Positions 24,213 to 32,868 of a stretch of DNA of 43,362 nt are shown one piece after another (the first letter of the stretch is position 1; each line of letters opens with the position of its first letter). Under the pieces are notes generated by a model. The model did no database searches, was not told where the DNA came from, and worked only from the letters and a program-made list of their open reading frames with translations. The translations under genes and the position numbers were made by a program. This stretch comes from Cohnella rhizoplanae (GTDB lineage Bacteria > Bacillota > Bacilli > Paenibacillales > Paenibacillaceae), in NCBI RefSeq assembly GCF_948329515.1, contig NZ_CAOJCN010000035.1, positions 1-43,362 of the forward strand, written 5' to 3'.

Positions 24213-25518
24213 TTCGACTGTGCTCGCGATAGGTCATTCGCTCCGTTCCCCCGCGCGCCAGCAGGTGGCGCACCGCTCTCTTGGCGCTCGCCGTAGCGGC
24301 GTCGACCAATAGTTCACCGTGCGAAGCCCAATCTCCTGCCACGTACAACCCGTTAATCTCAGGAACGGCGGGACCCGGAAGCTCCGTGCGACGGATATGG
24401 GGGAAATCGTGGCATACCGCGATCTTCGGCAGGTACTGCTTGGCAACCAGCTCGCCCCGCCACCCGGGCTGTACCAGGTCCAGCGTCTGCTCGAGTTCCC
24501 GCAGATCCGCCGCGGCATCCGTCTCCCGGCCCTGGTACTTGATCAAGCATACGACCTGGGAGCCGTCGTCGCTGAGCGTCGCCGCGCGCGATTGGTTGGT
24601 CAGGAAGACGGTCCGGTCGACGCCGTATACGAACTGCTGCTTGGGCGCCGGCAGACGTCGCAGCGCGACGTCCAGGCAGGCGGCCGTGATCTCGATCGCC
24701 TGCTCGCGCCATGCGTGCAGCGATGTCGTCTCCGCGCGGGGCACGAGAGCGTGCGCGGCTGACGGAGGCACGGCGAGAATGACATCGTCCGTTTCGAGGC
24801 TCGTGCCGTCCTCGCATCGGACGCGCCGCACGGCGCCGCCGGCGTGCTCGACCTGGGCCGCCTTGGCGCGCGTCAGTCTCTCTACGCCGAGCCTCCCCGC
24901 GAGCTCGCCGAGCCCGTCGGCTAACGTGCCCCAGCCGCGGTCCAAGTAGAGAACGCCCTGCAGCGCGCTCTTGAGCTGCCGCAGCGCCGGGCCAGCCGTC
25001 ATCAGATCGGGCGCTCCCGCATAGGTGGCGGTGCGGAACAGCGAATAGAACAGATGACGCAGCATCGGGTCCTGCACGTTCGATTCGATCCAGTCCCTGA
25101 GGCTGATTCCGTCGTAACGCCGCGTGTCGAGCTTGCCGAATTTAGCGAGCCAGCCGGCGAGCTCCAGCTTTCCTTTCCAGGAGAGCAGCGGCGTCGTCAG
25201 CAGGGATCCGGCGCCCGTCGGCATCGTGCTGAGTCGATCCTTCCAGATGCCATAGCCGTCCGCGGACGGACGGCTTCCTTGCAGGCGCAGCCCAAGCTCC
25301 CGAAACGTGGCGCGCGCGTCTCCCCCTTCGTACAACGCATGGCCGCCCAGATTGAAGTAGACGCCTTCCTTATGGTTCGTGATGGCGCGGCCGCCGAAGC
25401 GCTCTTGTTTTTCGATCAGCACCGTGCGCTTGCCCGCCTTCGCCGCATATACCGCGGCCGTGAGCCCTGCGATGCCTCCGCCGACGACGGCGACGTCGTA
25501 TTTCGTTGTCATCTTCAT
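24205..25518 (-). CDS. FAD-dependent amine oxidase / phytoene-desaturase-like oxidoreductase
   Basis: A 437-residue flavoprotein. The FAD-binding fold is YDVAVVGGGIAGLTAAVYAA at the N-terminus, then EKQERFGGRA and FNLGGHALYEGG; the C-terminal flavin motif is INGLYVAGDWASHGELLVDA. This pattern fits phytoene desaturase-like or protoporphyrinogen oxidase-like enzymes; the substrate is unknown. No transmembrane segment is seen. The start is placed at 25518 after AAGGAGAGGG. ECF41 sigma genes usually neighbour an oxidoreductase, epimerase or carboxymuconolactone decarboxylase, so this enzyme is the presumed target. Confidence 0.9.
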   Translation of the reverse strand: MKMTTKYDVAVVGGGIAGLTAAVYAAKAGKRTVLIEKQERFGGRAITNHKEGVYFNLGGHALYEGGDARATFRELGLRLQGSRPSADGYGIWKDRLSTMPTGAGSLLTTPLLSWKGKLELAGWLAKFGKLDTRRYDGISLRDWIESNVQDPMLRHLFYSLFRTATYAGAPDLMTAGPALRQLKSALQGVLYLDRGWGTLADGLGELAGRLGVERLTRAKAAQVEHAGGAVRRVRCEDGTSLETDDVILAVPPSAAHALVPRAETTSLHAWREQAIEITAACLDVALRRLPAPKQQFVYGVDRTVFLTNQSRAATLSDDGSQVVCLIKYQGRETDAAADLRELEQTLDLVQPGWRGELVAKQYLPKIAVCHDFPHIRRTELPGPAVPEINGLYVAGDWASHGELLVDAATASAKRAVRHLLARGGTERMTYREHSRIV

Positions 25519-25544
25519 CATCCCTCTCCTTCGGATACCGGTAT

Positions 25545-25571
25545 GACGGGGAAGGCGCGCGTTTTGTGACA
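25545..25571 (-). promoter_or_regulatory. ECF41-type promoter
   Basis: Minus strand: TGTCACA (25571-25565), exactly 16 bp, CGTC (25548-25545). This equals the experimentally described ECF41 promoter (TGTCACA-N16-CGTC). It lies 27 bp before the start of the FAD-oxidoreductase/ECF41 operon. Confidence 0.88.
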
Positions 25572-25681
25572 ACGACCGCGAAAATGCTTCGGATATGCAT
25601 TGGCAGGAAGGCGCATGCATGATAATATGATACATATCGTATCGTATCATTCGCATTCCTTTTCGAGGGAGATGTCCGGAA

Positions 25682-26656
25682 ATGTCCGTGAAGATCAGCG
25701 TCGCCGTACCCACGCACAAGCGCGCCCATTATTTGAAGGAAACGCTGCTGTCCATCTGCGCCCAGACGCGCGCGCCCGACGAGATCGTCGTTAGCGAGGA
25801 CGGCAAGGACGGCCCGACCGGCGAGGTGGTCCGGGACATCCGCGCGCGTTATCCCGGTATCTCGATCAAGCATATCTCCAGCATATCGGACGATGTCCGG
25901 ATCGGCCAGCTAGGGAACAGGCAGCAGGCGTTCCGCGCGACGACCGGCGACTTCGTCGCGATGCTCGACGACGACGACGTGTGGGAGCCGCAGTTCCTGG
26001 CGTTGGCGTCTCAGGCATTGCTGGCGCATCCGGATAGCGCATTCGTGTCCAGCAATCATTATTTTATGGACGAGTCGGGTCGCAGGCTGTCGCAGCAGAG
26101 TCATGACTTTGCCGCGTATTGCGGGAGAGCCGAGATGCGCAGCGGGCCGTACGACGACGTGCTGTCGCGGACGCTCCGCAACCAGGCCTGCGTGTTCTCG
26201 CTGCAGTTCAGCCTTTTCCGAAGAGGCACGCTGGAGCAGATCGGCTTTTTCCAGCCCAGCGGCGGGCTTGTGCCCGACTATATGCTGATGCTGGCGCTTG
26301 GCGCGCGAGGACTCGGCGGCTGCTTCCTGACCGAGTACCTGGGCGCCTGCCGCGTCCATGCGGGGCAGCAGACGGCCAAGCGGCTGGAGAACGTGAAGAG
26401 CAAGTTCGAAGGCCTCGCGTACATGGTCCATGTGCACGGCGTACGGTTGAAGGCGGAGGAGCGAAGGCTGCTCGTGAAAAAGTACCGGCAGACGGTACTG
26501 GAGTATGCGATCGCGCTGGCCCACGACAAGCAGCGGTCCGCAGCCGTGCGCATGATGACGCGGCCGTTCAACCGGTTTGGATCGGCTATTCCGTCCCCAA
26601 GGCGGCTGGCCGTACTCGTCGCGCTGCTGCTGGGCATGCGAAGGCTGCGGCATTAG
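25682..26656 (+). CDS. glycosyltransferase family 2
   Basis: A 324-residue GT-A enzyme transferring a sugar from a nucleotide donor. KISVAVPTHKRAHYLKETLL, then PDEIVVSEDG, begin the fold; the metal site is MLDDDDVWEP (Asp96-99). ALGARGLGGCFLTEYLGACR and a final hydrophobic Arg-rich stretch follow; the last 20 residues could touch the membrane. The start at 25682 follows GAGGGAGA. It is divergent from the FAD/ECF41 operon and has its own terminator. Cell-wall or exopolysaccharide glycosylation is plausible; the acceptor is unknown. Confidence 0.92.
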   Translation: MSVKISVAVPTHKRAHYLKETLLSICAQTRAPDEIVVSEDGKDGPTGEVVRDIRARYPGISIKHISSISDDVRIGQLGNRQQAFRATTGDFVAMLDDDDVWEPQFLALASQALLAHPDSAFVSSNHYFMDESGRRLSQQSHDFAAYCGRAEMRSGPYDDVLSRTLRNQACVFSLQFSLFRRGTLEQIGFFQPSGGLVPDYMLMLALGARGLGGCFLTEYLGACRVHAGQQTAKRLENVKSKFEGLAYMVHVHGVRLKAEERRLLVKKYRQTVLEYAIALAHDKQRSAAVRMMTRPFNRFGSAIPSPRRLAVLVALLLGMRRLRH

Positions 26657-26703
26657 GGTAGCAATCTTGCGTAGATGTGCGGCTATAGGCCGCTCGAAAC
26701 GCC

Positions 26704-26734
26704 AGAAAGCCGGGGTGCGCTGCCCCGGCTTTCT
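26704..26734. terminator. bidirectional terminator
   Basis: AGAAAGCCGGGG and CCCCGGCTTTCT form a perfect 12-bp stem with a 7-base loop, between the converging GT2 and YsnF genes. Confidence 0.9.
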
Positions 26735-26782
26735 CATTTGAAATGGCTTATGCGGTTTGCTTGCGGCCCGGTTTCAGCGCCC

Positions 26783-27790
26783 TTAACGCCGGTTACGGGA
26801 AGTGCTGAACAGCTCTTCGTTGTCCACGGCCGGGTTGCCGGAGCGCTCGAGCTCCGCTCTCTCCTTGCGCACGGTCTCGGACACCTGCTCCGTATCCTGC
26901 ACGACCCGCTTGCCGATCGAGATCTCCTCGGTCGCGACCGGCCGCTTGGTCACTTCCACGCGCTCCTCGCTGACCGGGATACGGATCGTCTCGTCCCTTC
27001 CGATCGCCGCGCCGTCCGTCGCCTCGTCCTGGATCGCGCGGCGCTCGATGACGACCTCTTCGCGCTGTACGGGCACCTCGATCGTCTGCCGTTCCTCGAC
27101 GACATCCTTGTGCACGGACACCTCGCCGGTACGTACGCGCTCCTTGTCCACGTTGAGCCGCTCTTCGTGCAGCCGCAGCGTGTCGGCGCCGCTAGCGTCG
27201 GCGGTAGGGGAAGCCGGTGCGTCCGATGCCGCTTGGACGAGATCGTCGCGTTGCTCTCCGTCGAGGTTCGCATACGTGTCTGCGTTCAGCGAGCCATAGC
27301 GGCGGAAAATCTCGTAGACGCGGTGTTGGCGCGTCGCGTCGGCTTCAACGAGGACAAGCAGCTTGTGATCGTTGACGTACTCGTCGTAGCGCTTGGCCTC
27401 TTCCTTCGGAATGCCAAGTCCGATCAGGCCGCCCACTAGACCGCCGGCGCCCGCGCCGACAGCCGCACCCGATAGCGTCGCGGCGATCGGTCCAGCCGCC
27501 AGTAGCGGACCGACGCCGGGTATGGCCAGCAGGCCGAGTCCGGTGAGAAGCCCCGTCACGCCGCCGATGACGCCGCCCGTGGCCGCTCCGGTCGCGATGC
27601 CTTGCGGCGCCTTCGTCCCCGTCTCCTCGTGGATGTCCTTCAATTCCTTCTTATTTTTGCTGACGACCGAGATTTGATCCGAGCTGTAACCGAGCGTCTT
27701 CAGTTCCTCGATCGCAGAGATGACCGCTTGTTCCGATTCAAAAACGCCTACGACATGCCGATTCGCACTGTTGTTCAGTTGATTTGCCAT
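26783..27790 (-). CDS. ysnF: YsnF/AvaK-domain (DUF2382) general stress protein
   Basis: A 335-residue protein in two parts. Residues 8-175 are the GsiB/17M-like region (VVGVFESEQAVISAIEELKT), with a glycine-rich hydrophobic insert (GIATGAATGGVIGGVTGLLT) that may sit in or at the membrane. Residues 200-310 are the DUF2382/YsnF domain with repeated acidic-basic beta strands (LRLHEERLNVDKERVRTGEV, IPVSEERVEVTKRPVATEEI). Bacillus YsnF is a sigma-B stress protein of unknown activity. The start is at 27790 after AGGAGG; the upstream extension belongs to the leader, which has a nested stem-loop. The symbol is by family only. Confidence 0.9.
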   Translation of the reverse strand: MANQLNNSANRHVVGVFESEQAVISAIEELKTLGYSSDQISVVSKNKKELKDIHEETGTKAPQGIATGAATGGVIGGVTGLLTGLGLLAIPGVGPLLAAGPIAATLSGAAVGAGAGGLVGGLIGLGIPKEEAKRYDEYVNDHKLLVLVEADATRQHRVYEIFRRYGSLNADTYANLDGEQRDDLVQAASDAPASPTADASGADTLRLHEERLNVDKERVRTGEVSVHKDVVEERQTIEVPVQREEVVIERRAIQDEATDGAAIGRDETIRIPVSEERVEVTKRPVATEEISIGKRVVQDTEQVSETVRKERAELERSGNPAVDNEELFSTSRNRR

Positions 27791-27805
27791 TATCCTCAGC
27801 CTCCT

Positions 27806-27854
27806 GATCGGTTCAGTTGTGATTGTTTTGTTCACAATCTCTATTTAACCGATC
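27806..27854 (-). promoter_or_regulatory. nested inverted repeat in the ysnF leader
   Basis: GATCGGTT (outer arm) pairs with AACCGATC 33 bp further on; inside them GATTGT pairs with ACAATC. The structure ends about 15 bp before the start codon, next to the ribosome site. It could be an mRNA stem-loop or a protein-binding site. Confidence 0.45.
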
Positions 27855-27963
27855 TGAGGCATTCTAACATTAAAAAACGGAACCGCAGATGAGAACCGCA
27901 TGAACAATTTTTAACGCTCGCATTCGTTTCAACGGTTGTCGCTAACTTCGTTTACCTTGCCGC

Positions 27964-28674
27964 TTACGTTATAAAATCGCTGATCGTACGGTCCAACTTC
28001 TCCTTCTCCGTTCCCCGGATGTTATGGCCGCTCTCGCCGAAGTCAACGATGCTCAGCCGGCTGAAGTGCATTTTGTAAGGGAGCAGCGCATCTTCGGGGA
28101 TAAGAGCGTCCGGGAGCAAGCCTCTCAACACGAGCACGGGCTTGTCGAAGGGAAACGCGAGCGAAGCGGCTGTGGAGTCCCTATGGATGCCGTAAACCGC
28201 CTCGGCGCGAATTTGCGACAATCGTCCTGTCGGAACTAAATATTCGTCGATATAGGCTCTGGCCCACTCGGCCGTCATCGCTTTGTGTTCGGCGGGATAG
28301 TCCTGGACGATTAAGGTCACAATCAGGTGGGGATGCAGCCGCGCGTAAGCGAGCGCATACGACACGCCGCGCGAATACCCGTAAAGATGGAACTGCGCAA
28401 GTCCGGTCCGCCGTACGATCGCATCAATGTCCATGACGTGGTCCTGCAGGTCGTAGCCGGTGGCTGGCGTACCGCTGCCCCCTCTTCCCCTGAAGGAGAG
28501 GACGACGGTTCTTCTGGGCAGCATATCGGCTATGAAGTCCTCGTACTCCTCCGCCGTCTCCGAGAGACCCGGACAGACGAGGATCGGGACGAGTGCCGGA
28601 TCCGATTCATGCAGTGAATCGAGGAAATGAATGTTCACGCCGTTGAGATCCGAAGCGTCCGAGATCAGCCTCAT
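27964..28674 (-). CDS. alpha/beta hydrolase
   Basis: A 236-residue hydrolase of the alpha/beta fold. Oxyanion region VCPGLSETAEEY, nucleophile Ser101 in LYGYSRGVSYA, catalytic His217 in GESGHNI. The acid is probably Asp189 in GLLPDALIP. FRGRGGSGTP is the typical loop after strand 4. ATG start after GGGAGG. It could be an esterase, lactonase or peptidase; context does not narrow it. It lies at the edge where the DNA becomes AT-richer. Confidence 0.88.
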   Translation of the reverse strand: MRLISDASDLNGVNIHFLDSLHESDPALVPILVCPGLSETAEEYEDFIADMLPRRTVVLSFRGRGGSGTPATGYDLQDHVMDIDAIVRRTGLAQFHLYGYSRGVSYALAYARLHPHLIVTLIVQDYPAEHKAMTAEWARAYIDEYLVPTGRLSQIRAEAVYGIHRDSTAASLAFPFDKPVLVLRGLLPDALIPEDALLPYKMHFSRLSIVDFGESGHNIRGTEKEKLDRTISDFIT

Positions 28675-28716
28675 GCGGATCGTGCCTCCCTATGCTGAAT
28701 CAATCCATTGGGTATA

Positions 28717-29211
28717 TCAACTTCCGACCAAGGCGCTACCGTCTCTCGTCATCTTGACGAATATCGACCGCACGACCGGACCGACGATGATCAGCTGCAG
28801 GGGAAGCGCAAAGATATAGTTTATCGATATCGTCTTCAGGTAACTTTCCACGAAGGATTCTCCAGCCAAACCGTCCGCGAATATGGCCGACATGCCCATG
28901 CCGAATAGAGACATTAAAATGACCATGCCCGTCACCATGAAAAACGATAGCGTCACGATGCCGAGTACCTTGTTCGATCGGGCAAACCGCAAGCAGAAAG
29001 CGATTTTCTTCGCTAACGGACCCACGATAAAAGATTCGACTGTAAACGCGGCAACAAATCCCATAACGAGTTGAAGCAGGATGCCCGGCACGGACATTGT
29101 GCGCCATAGGTCCTTTGTCGTCAGATTGTAGAATGTCATGAATACGACCATGCCCGTGCACATCATCAATCCAAAATAAAACTCTTCCTTTTTCGTTCTT
29201 GGCAATTCCAT
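28717..29211 (-). CDS. DUF2798-type membrane protein
   Basis: A 164-residue protein with four hydrophobic helices, built as two similar halves: FGLMMCTGMVVFMTFYNL then LVMGFVAAFTVESFIVGPLAKKIA, and VTGMVILMSLFGMGMSAI then YIFALPLQLIIVGPVVRSIF. The repeated IVGP...(K)I motif is the DUF2798 signature. Function unknown. The start, ATG at 29211 or 29214, follows AGAGAGGATG. Confidence 0.85.
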   Translation of the reverse strand: MELPRTKKEEFYFGLMMCTGMVVFMTFYNLTTKDLWRTMSVPGILLQLVMGFVAAFTVESFIVGPLAKKIAFCLRFARSNKVLGIVTLSFFMVTGMVILMSLFGMGMSAIFADGLAGESFVESYLKTISINYIFALPLQLIIVGPVVRSIFVKMTRDGSALVGS

Positions 29212-29234
29212 CATCCTCTCTTATGTCTTTGTCA

Positions 29235-29366
29235 TTATAGAGAGGACGGTCGACTCCTCATAAGTGAACATTCTGTGAACTTGACTACAAAATAGATAAG
29301 GATCGTTAGAACAACGGTCATGGCAACAAAAAACGATTCAAGCCCCACTTTGAGTCCCTTTTTCAT
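29235..29366 (-). CDS. possible 43-residue membrane peptide
   Basis: MKKGLKVGLESFFVAMTVVL followed by TILIYFVVKF, a single hydrophobic helix, then a short polar tail. No good ribosome site precedes it, though it starts only 17 bp after the stop at 29384 and might be read by coupling. It could be a remnant. Otherwise the 170-bp gap here shows nothing. Confidence 0.3.
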   Translation of the reverse strand: MKKGLKVGLESFFVAMTVVLTILIYFVVKFTECSLMRSRPSSL

Positions 29367-29383
29367 TTTGAGCTCATAACGGA

Positions 29384-30469
29384 TCATCCACTCGGATAGA
29401 CCCTTTGTAGAAATTCGACCGACTGCACGATCAATGCCTCTAACACTTCGATCTCGATGTCTGCAACTTTATTGACATACACGCAGCCCTTGCCCGCCGT
29501 GTATTTTCCGAATTTATCTAGTAATGCCGCGCGTTCGGTATCGTCGGGCGCAAAGTAGAGGCTAATCCTGGCTTTCCGAGGAGAGAAACCGACCAGCGGC
29601 GCATCTCCCTCGTGGCCGGACGCATACTTGTAGTGATAAGAACCGAATCCAATAATGCTCGGCCCCCACATTTTCGCCTCGAAGCCGGTCGTCTCCGTAA
29701 AGATGTCCAATAGCTGAAAGGCGTCTGCGCGTTTTTGAAGATGGTCAATCCCTTCGATAAACGCGATGACGCTGGCATCCGTTTGTTTCGTTTTTAATTC
29801 ATACATGCACGGAATCGCTCCTGTTCTTGAACGGCTAAGATTTATATCCCACTCCAACAGCAGTCCGTCTAACTCAATTGCAGTATCCCTTATAAAGGAT
29901 TTTATCTTGCTCAATTGAAAATAACTCGGGGAGATCCGTGGCTCATGATGTATGCCTTGCAGCCAGCCTATCTTGCTGTCCCTATACGCAAGTACTTCTT
30001 TTTGCGTGACGAAGGGATCGAGCGTATCTCCTTCCGCTCTGGACAGCTGAGAAAACAGAGGCATTATAAAGTGAAGCGAGCGTAAGAGGTCAAATTCAAT
30101 CTGGCTTACTTCTTGCGCATAAACCTTTTTAATTTCGCCAGTATCACCTTTGTAGTCTCTTTCGAATTCCGCATATAGGGTTTCCGTCCACCGAACATCC
30201 GTGTAGATGTGCGAATAATAACCGATCACGAAGTCGTTCCATTTTTCCGTTGGCTTTATCGTTAAATCGTTCTTCATAGACGCCATTATCGATGCAATAG
30301 ACGGCAGTTTGTCGTAATAAACAAGATGTGTGACGCCCTTCTCCTGCCTGCTGATCGAGCCCCTCGCGTGAACGGCATCCGGAGCGATACTGCCCAATAA
30401 CAGATCAGGCGAGGGATCCCCCTTGGCTATAAGCTTGGAAATCCCAAAGTGCACCATGGGCCATGGCAT
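29384..30469 (-). CDS. zinc-dependent phospholipase-like domain fused to DUF1801
   Basis: A 361-residue protein of two unrelated parts. Residues 1-200: MPWPMVHFGISKLIAKGDPS and LLLGSIAPDAVHARG, then YYSHIYTDVRW, the pattern of zinc-dependent phospholipase C-like hydrolases. Residues 222-361: MYELKTKQTDASVIAFIEGI, MWGPSIIGFGSYHYKY, GDAPLVGFSPRKARISLYF, GKGCVYVNKVADIE, a complete DUF1801 protein with its own native-looking start. An AGGAG lies 11 bp before that internal Met (29806). The two genes look joined in frame; the second may still be translated alone. The start at 30469 follows GAGAGGGGG. Last gene of the minus-strand array. Confidence 0.82.
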   Translation of the reverse strand: MPWPMVHFGISKLIAKGDPSPDLLLGSIAPDAVHARGSISRQEKGVTHLVYYDKLPSIASIMASMKNDLTIKPTEKWNDFVIGYYSHIYTDVRWTETLYAEFERDYKGDTGEIKKVYAQEVSQIEFDLLRSLHFIMPLFSQLSRAEGDTLDPFVTQKEVLAYRDSKIGWLQGIHHEPRISPSYFQLSKIKSFIRDTAIELDGLLLEWDINLSRSRTGAIPCMYELKTKQTDASVIAFIEGIDHLQKRADAFQLLDIFTETTGFEAKMWGPSIIGFGSYHYKYASGHEGDAPLVGFSPRKARISLYFAPDDTERAALLDKFGKYTAGKGCVYVNKVADIEIEVLEALIVQSVEFLQRVYPSG

Positions 30470-30497
30470 GCATATCCCCCTCTCTAGCGTCCACGTC

Positions 30498-30971
30498 TCA
30501 TCCCTCAAAGATAGCGCTTTCTTCTTCCCTCGATTCGAAAATGGATGATGGATAAGGGTTGGCGATCGGCGGAATTTCTTTCGGCTTAAAATATTTCAAT
30601 TCCTTTATTTCTTCATTGTCCGGGGCGAGTTCTCCTCCAATTGTATGGCACTCGAACACAATCGATAAATATTCGACTTGATGACCATTCTCATAGACGA
30701 ATCTGTGTTTTTCGCCGCCAAAGACGCCGATTATTTTATCAGGCCGTACGATTAACCCGGTTTCCTCCAAAGCTTCTCGACATACCGCTTCAGCCGGCGT
30801 TTCTCCCAATTCGATTGCCCCGGCAATTAGCCCCCATATTTGTTCATGATGTTTTCTTCCAAAGAGAATTTCGCCGCTCTCATTACGAATGATGGCAACC
30901 ACGGCAGGCATAAAAATCAACTCCGAACCCAACTTGTGCCTTAAATCTTTATAGTAGTCGGACATCGGCAT
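30498..30971 (-). CDS. NUDIX hydrolase 1
   Basis: A 157-residue nucleotide pyrophosphatase. The Nudix box GAIELGETPAEAVCREALEE then TGL is complete. The front part (SDYYKDLRHKLGSELIFMPA, then VVAIIRNESGEILFGRKHH) matches the YjhB/ADP-ribose-type group. Translation probably starts at 30971, where GGAG of the preceding gene's end lies 12 bp upstream. It is only 4 bp from the other NUDIX gene, so the two are coupled but not close paralogues. Substrate unknown. Confidence 0.9.
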   Translation of the reverse strand: MPMSDYYKDLRHKLGSELIFMPAVVAIIRNESGEILFGRKHHEQIWGLIAGAIELGETPAEAVCREALEETGLIVRPDKIIGVFGGEKHRFVYENGHQVEYLSIVFECHTIGGELAPDNEEIKELKYFKPKEIPPIANPYPSSIFESREEESAIFEG

Positions 30972-30975
30972 AATT

Positions 30976-31398
30976 TCACTTAACTCCTTCATTCGTATAG
31001 GCGATCTCCGCCCCGGCAATTAAACTTTGAAGCCCGTGGTTATAAAACGGCATCATTTCATTGGCCCGTTCAACTTCTATCCATCTGATCTCGGCGATCT
31101 CTTCTGGCCGTTGAATTGCAATTCCTCCCCCTACAACTTCTGCATTAAACACAAAAAATATCGCATGATGATCGGATTTCTTGAATTTGCACTCATTGAT
31201 GGCGGCTATGCCGGATACCTTTACATCCAACCCCGTCTCTTCCTTCACTTCTCGGATCGCAGCTTGCTCCAAGGTTTCATCTTCTTCCACGGATCCGCCA
31301 GGCAAGGACCAGCTAGAATTGCTCACGTTTTTTACGGCCAACACTTTGGATCTCGTTGGGTCCGTGATTAAACAGTAAGTAACATCGACTCTCTTCAT
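30976..31398 (-). CDS. NUDIX hydrolase 2
   Basis: A 140-residue MutT-like protein. The Nudix box GGSVEEDETLEQAAIREVKE then ETGL is complete. YCLITDPTRSKVLAVKNVSN and FFVFNAEVVGGGIAIQRPEE flank it. The start is placed at 31398 after GAAAGGATG. It probably cleans oxidised or unusual nucleoside diphosphate compounds. Confidence 0.9.
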   Translation of the reverse strand: MKRVDVTYCLITDPTRSKVLAVKNVSNSSWSLPGGSVEEDETLEQAAIREVKEETGLDVKVSGIAAINECKFKKSDHHAIFFVFNAEVVGGGIAIQRPEEIAEIRWIEVERANEMMPFYNHGLQSLIAGAEIAYTNEGVK

Positions 31399-31434
31399 GC
31401 GGCAACATCCTTTCAGATCCATTTACGGTCTGAT

Positions 31435-32310
31435 CTACAAGAGCTTTTTCCACTGCTCCCACGCATCCATATAAGCTGACAGATCGTTCGGATGATGTCT
31501 AATACTAAGTCCAATGCGGCAGTAGAGTTGCACGGCCACTTCTTCAATTAATCTTGTTCGATCCATATTCCCATGCTTCATCAGATCAAACGCCGAGAAT
31601 AAAGTATCCGTATCGATGTCGTCGGGGGAGGAACAGAAGGCATAAATAAAATCGTAAATAATAGGTCCAGCCATGGGGGATGGATCGATAACCCCGACTA
31701 GTGTACAATTCTCAAAAACGAAATTATGAACGCCAGTATCGCCGTGCAGTAAATATCGAGTAACTGGAGGATCAAAGTCTCTGAACAGCTTGTTCACCAA
31801 TGAATGTACAAGCTCGTAGTCTTCAGAAGACATATGATTTGCTACATTGTTTTTGGCATTCCTAAGGCTAATTTCATTAAAGGCTCGCCATGATTCCCGC
31901 GGGTACTCTAATCTGCCCCATACATCGTCGCCTTGATATACTTCATATTTATTGAACAGTTCTTTTACTAAGATCGCTAACCAGTTTTTCTTAATGCCAC
32001 GGTTAAAATGAGTCGTTCCCTTTATGTAGGTATAGATCATATGCGAGTAATCATCTGCAGCGTAAACAATCTTAGGCAACAGAATGGAGCGCTCATAGGT
32101 TTTGAGCAAATGCATGGCTAAAGAAGTTCCTATCGCTTCCTCGAGCTTCAAAATGTATTTAAAATCGAAATCGTCTCCAAGTCGGTATACAAGACCAGTT
32201 GTCGTTCCCTTCATTTGCTCGAAATTCGTGATTTTTTCTTTGAGACCAATAGATTGAACGATATGCTTGATATGGCTTAGATTCGTTTGTTGATTCAATT
32301 GGATGATCAC
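31435..32310 (-). CDS. aminoglycoside phosphotransferase (APH)-family kinase
   Basis: A 291-residue small-molecule kinase. The catalytic loop LLHGDTGVHNFVFE has HGD at 189-191 and Asn196; metal-binding Asp209 is in GVIDPSPMAGPIIYDF. The nucleotide-binding lobe has KYILKLEEA with the probable ATP lysine. GTG start after AAAGGAAT. The family includes resistance enzymes and kinases for choline, homoserine or macrolides; resistance is possible but not shown. All neighbours are equally unrelated single genes. Confidence 0.88.
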   Translation of the reverse strand: MIIQLNQQTNLSHIKHIVQSIGLKEKITNFEQMKGTTTGLVYRLGDDFDFKYILKLEEAIGTSLAMHLLKTYERSILLPKIVYAADDYSHMIYTYIKGTTHFNRGIKKNWLAILVKELFNKYEVYQGDDVWGRLEYPRESWRAFNEISLRNAKNNVANHMSSEDYELVHSLVNKLFRDFDPPVTRYLLHGDTGVHNFVFENCTLVGVIDPSPMAGPIIYDFIYAFCSSPDDIDTDTLFSAFDLMKHGNMDRTRLIEEVAVQLYCRIGLSIRHHPNDLSAYMDAWEQWKKLL

Positions 32311-32326
32311 ATTCCTTTTTAGCCTG

Positions 32327-32854
32327 TCAAATCTGAAGTCTCTTTTTGATCATTCTGATCTGTCCTCTGTGATTGATTTCATCTTCAAAAACATGAAACC
32401 ACATGAAGTAATAATTAGCTTGCTTTCCATTCCAGAAGTCTTCTTGCTGATCTAACCAATCATCATCGACGTTTTTAAAGAGGTCATACGTTCTTGCTCT
32501 GACTTCGTTTAATTTTTCCACATAATAATTCAAATCATTGCCTCGGATCGCTTCCCGTCCTTCTTGCCCAAGATTAAGAGCAGCACCCCAGATCAACATC
32601 TCCTCGTCGTTCAGATCCCTCTTTTCAAAGGTCTCCAACTGGTAGGCGAATTCTACTGCCGCGAAGTGCAGCAACAATGCTCCTATAGAATTGCTCTCTG
32701 AATCTAGTAAAAAGTCCAACTGCTCTACAGTTAAATTTTTAACGGCAGCCAAGGTGGTGAACCTTGCATAATTCATCATCGAGAGCAAACGACTAACTTG
32801 AGGCGAGTATCCGGGGATGTCGGTAATAAGATAGATATTGTCCGTATTTAACAC
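32327..32854 (-). CDS. DinB-family protein
   Basis: A 175-residue four-helix bundle protein. The metal-binding histidines of DinB/YfiT-like folds fit His at LLLHFAAVEFAYQ and the HVFEDEINHRGQIRMIKKR end motif. MNYARFTTLAAVKNLTVEQL at the start is also typical. Probably a metal-dependent thiol transferase or hydrolase of unknown substrate. GTG start after GAGGAGTG. Confidence 0.88.
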   Translation of the reverse strand: MLNTDNIYLITDIPGYSPQVSRLLSMMNYARFTTLAAVKNLTVEQLDFLLDSESNSIGALLLHFAAVEFAYQLETFEKRDLNDEEMLIWGAALNLGQEGREAIRGNDLNYYVEKLNEVRARTYDLFKNVDDDWLDQQEDFWNGKQANYYFMWFHVFEDEINHRGQIRMIKKRLQI

Positions 32855-32868
32855 GCTAACACTCCTCG

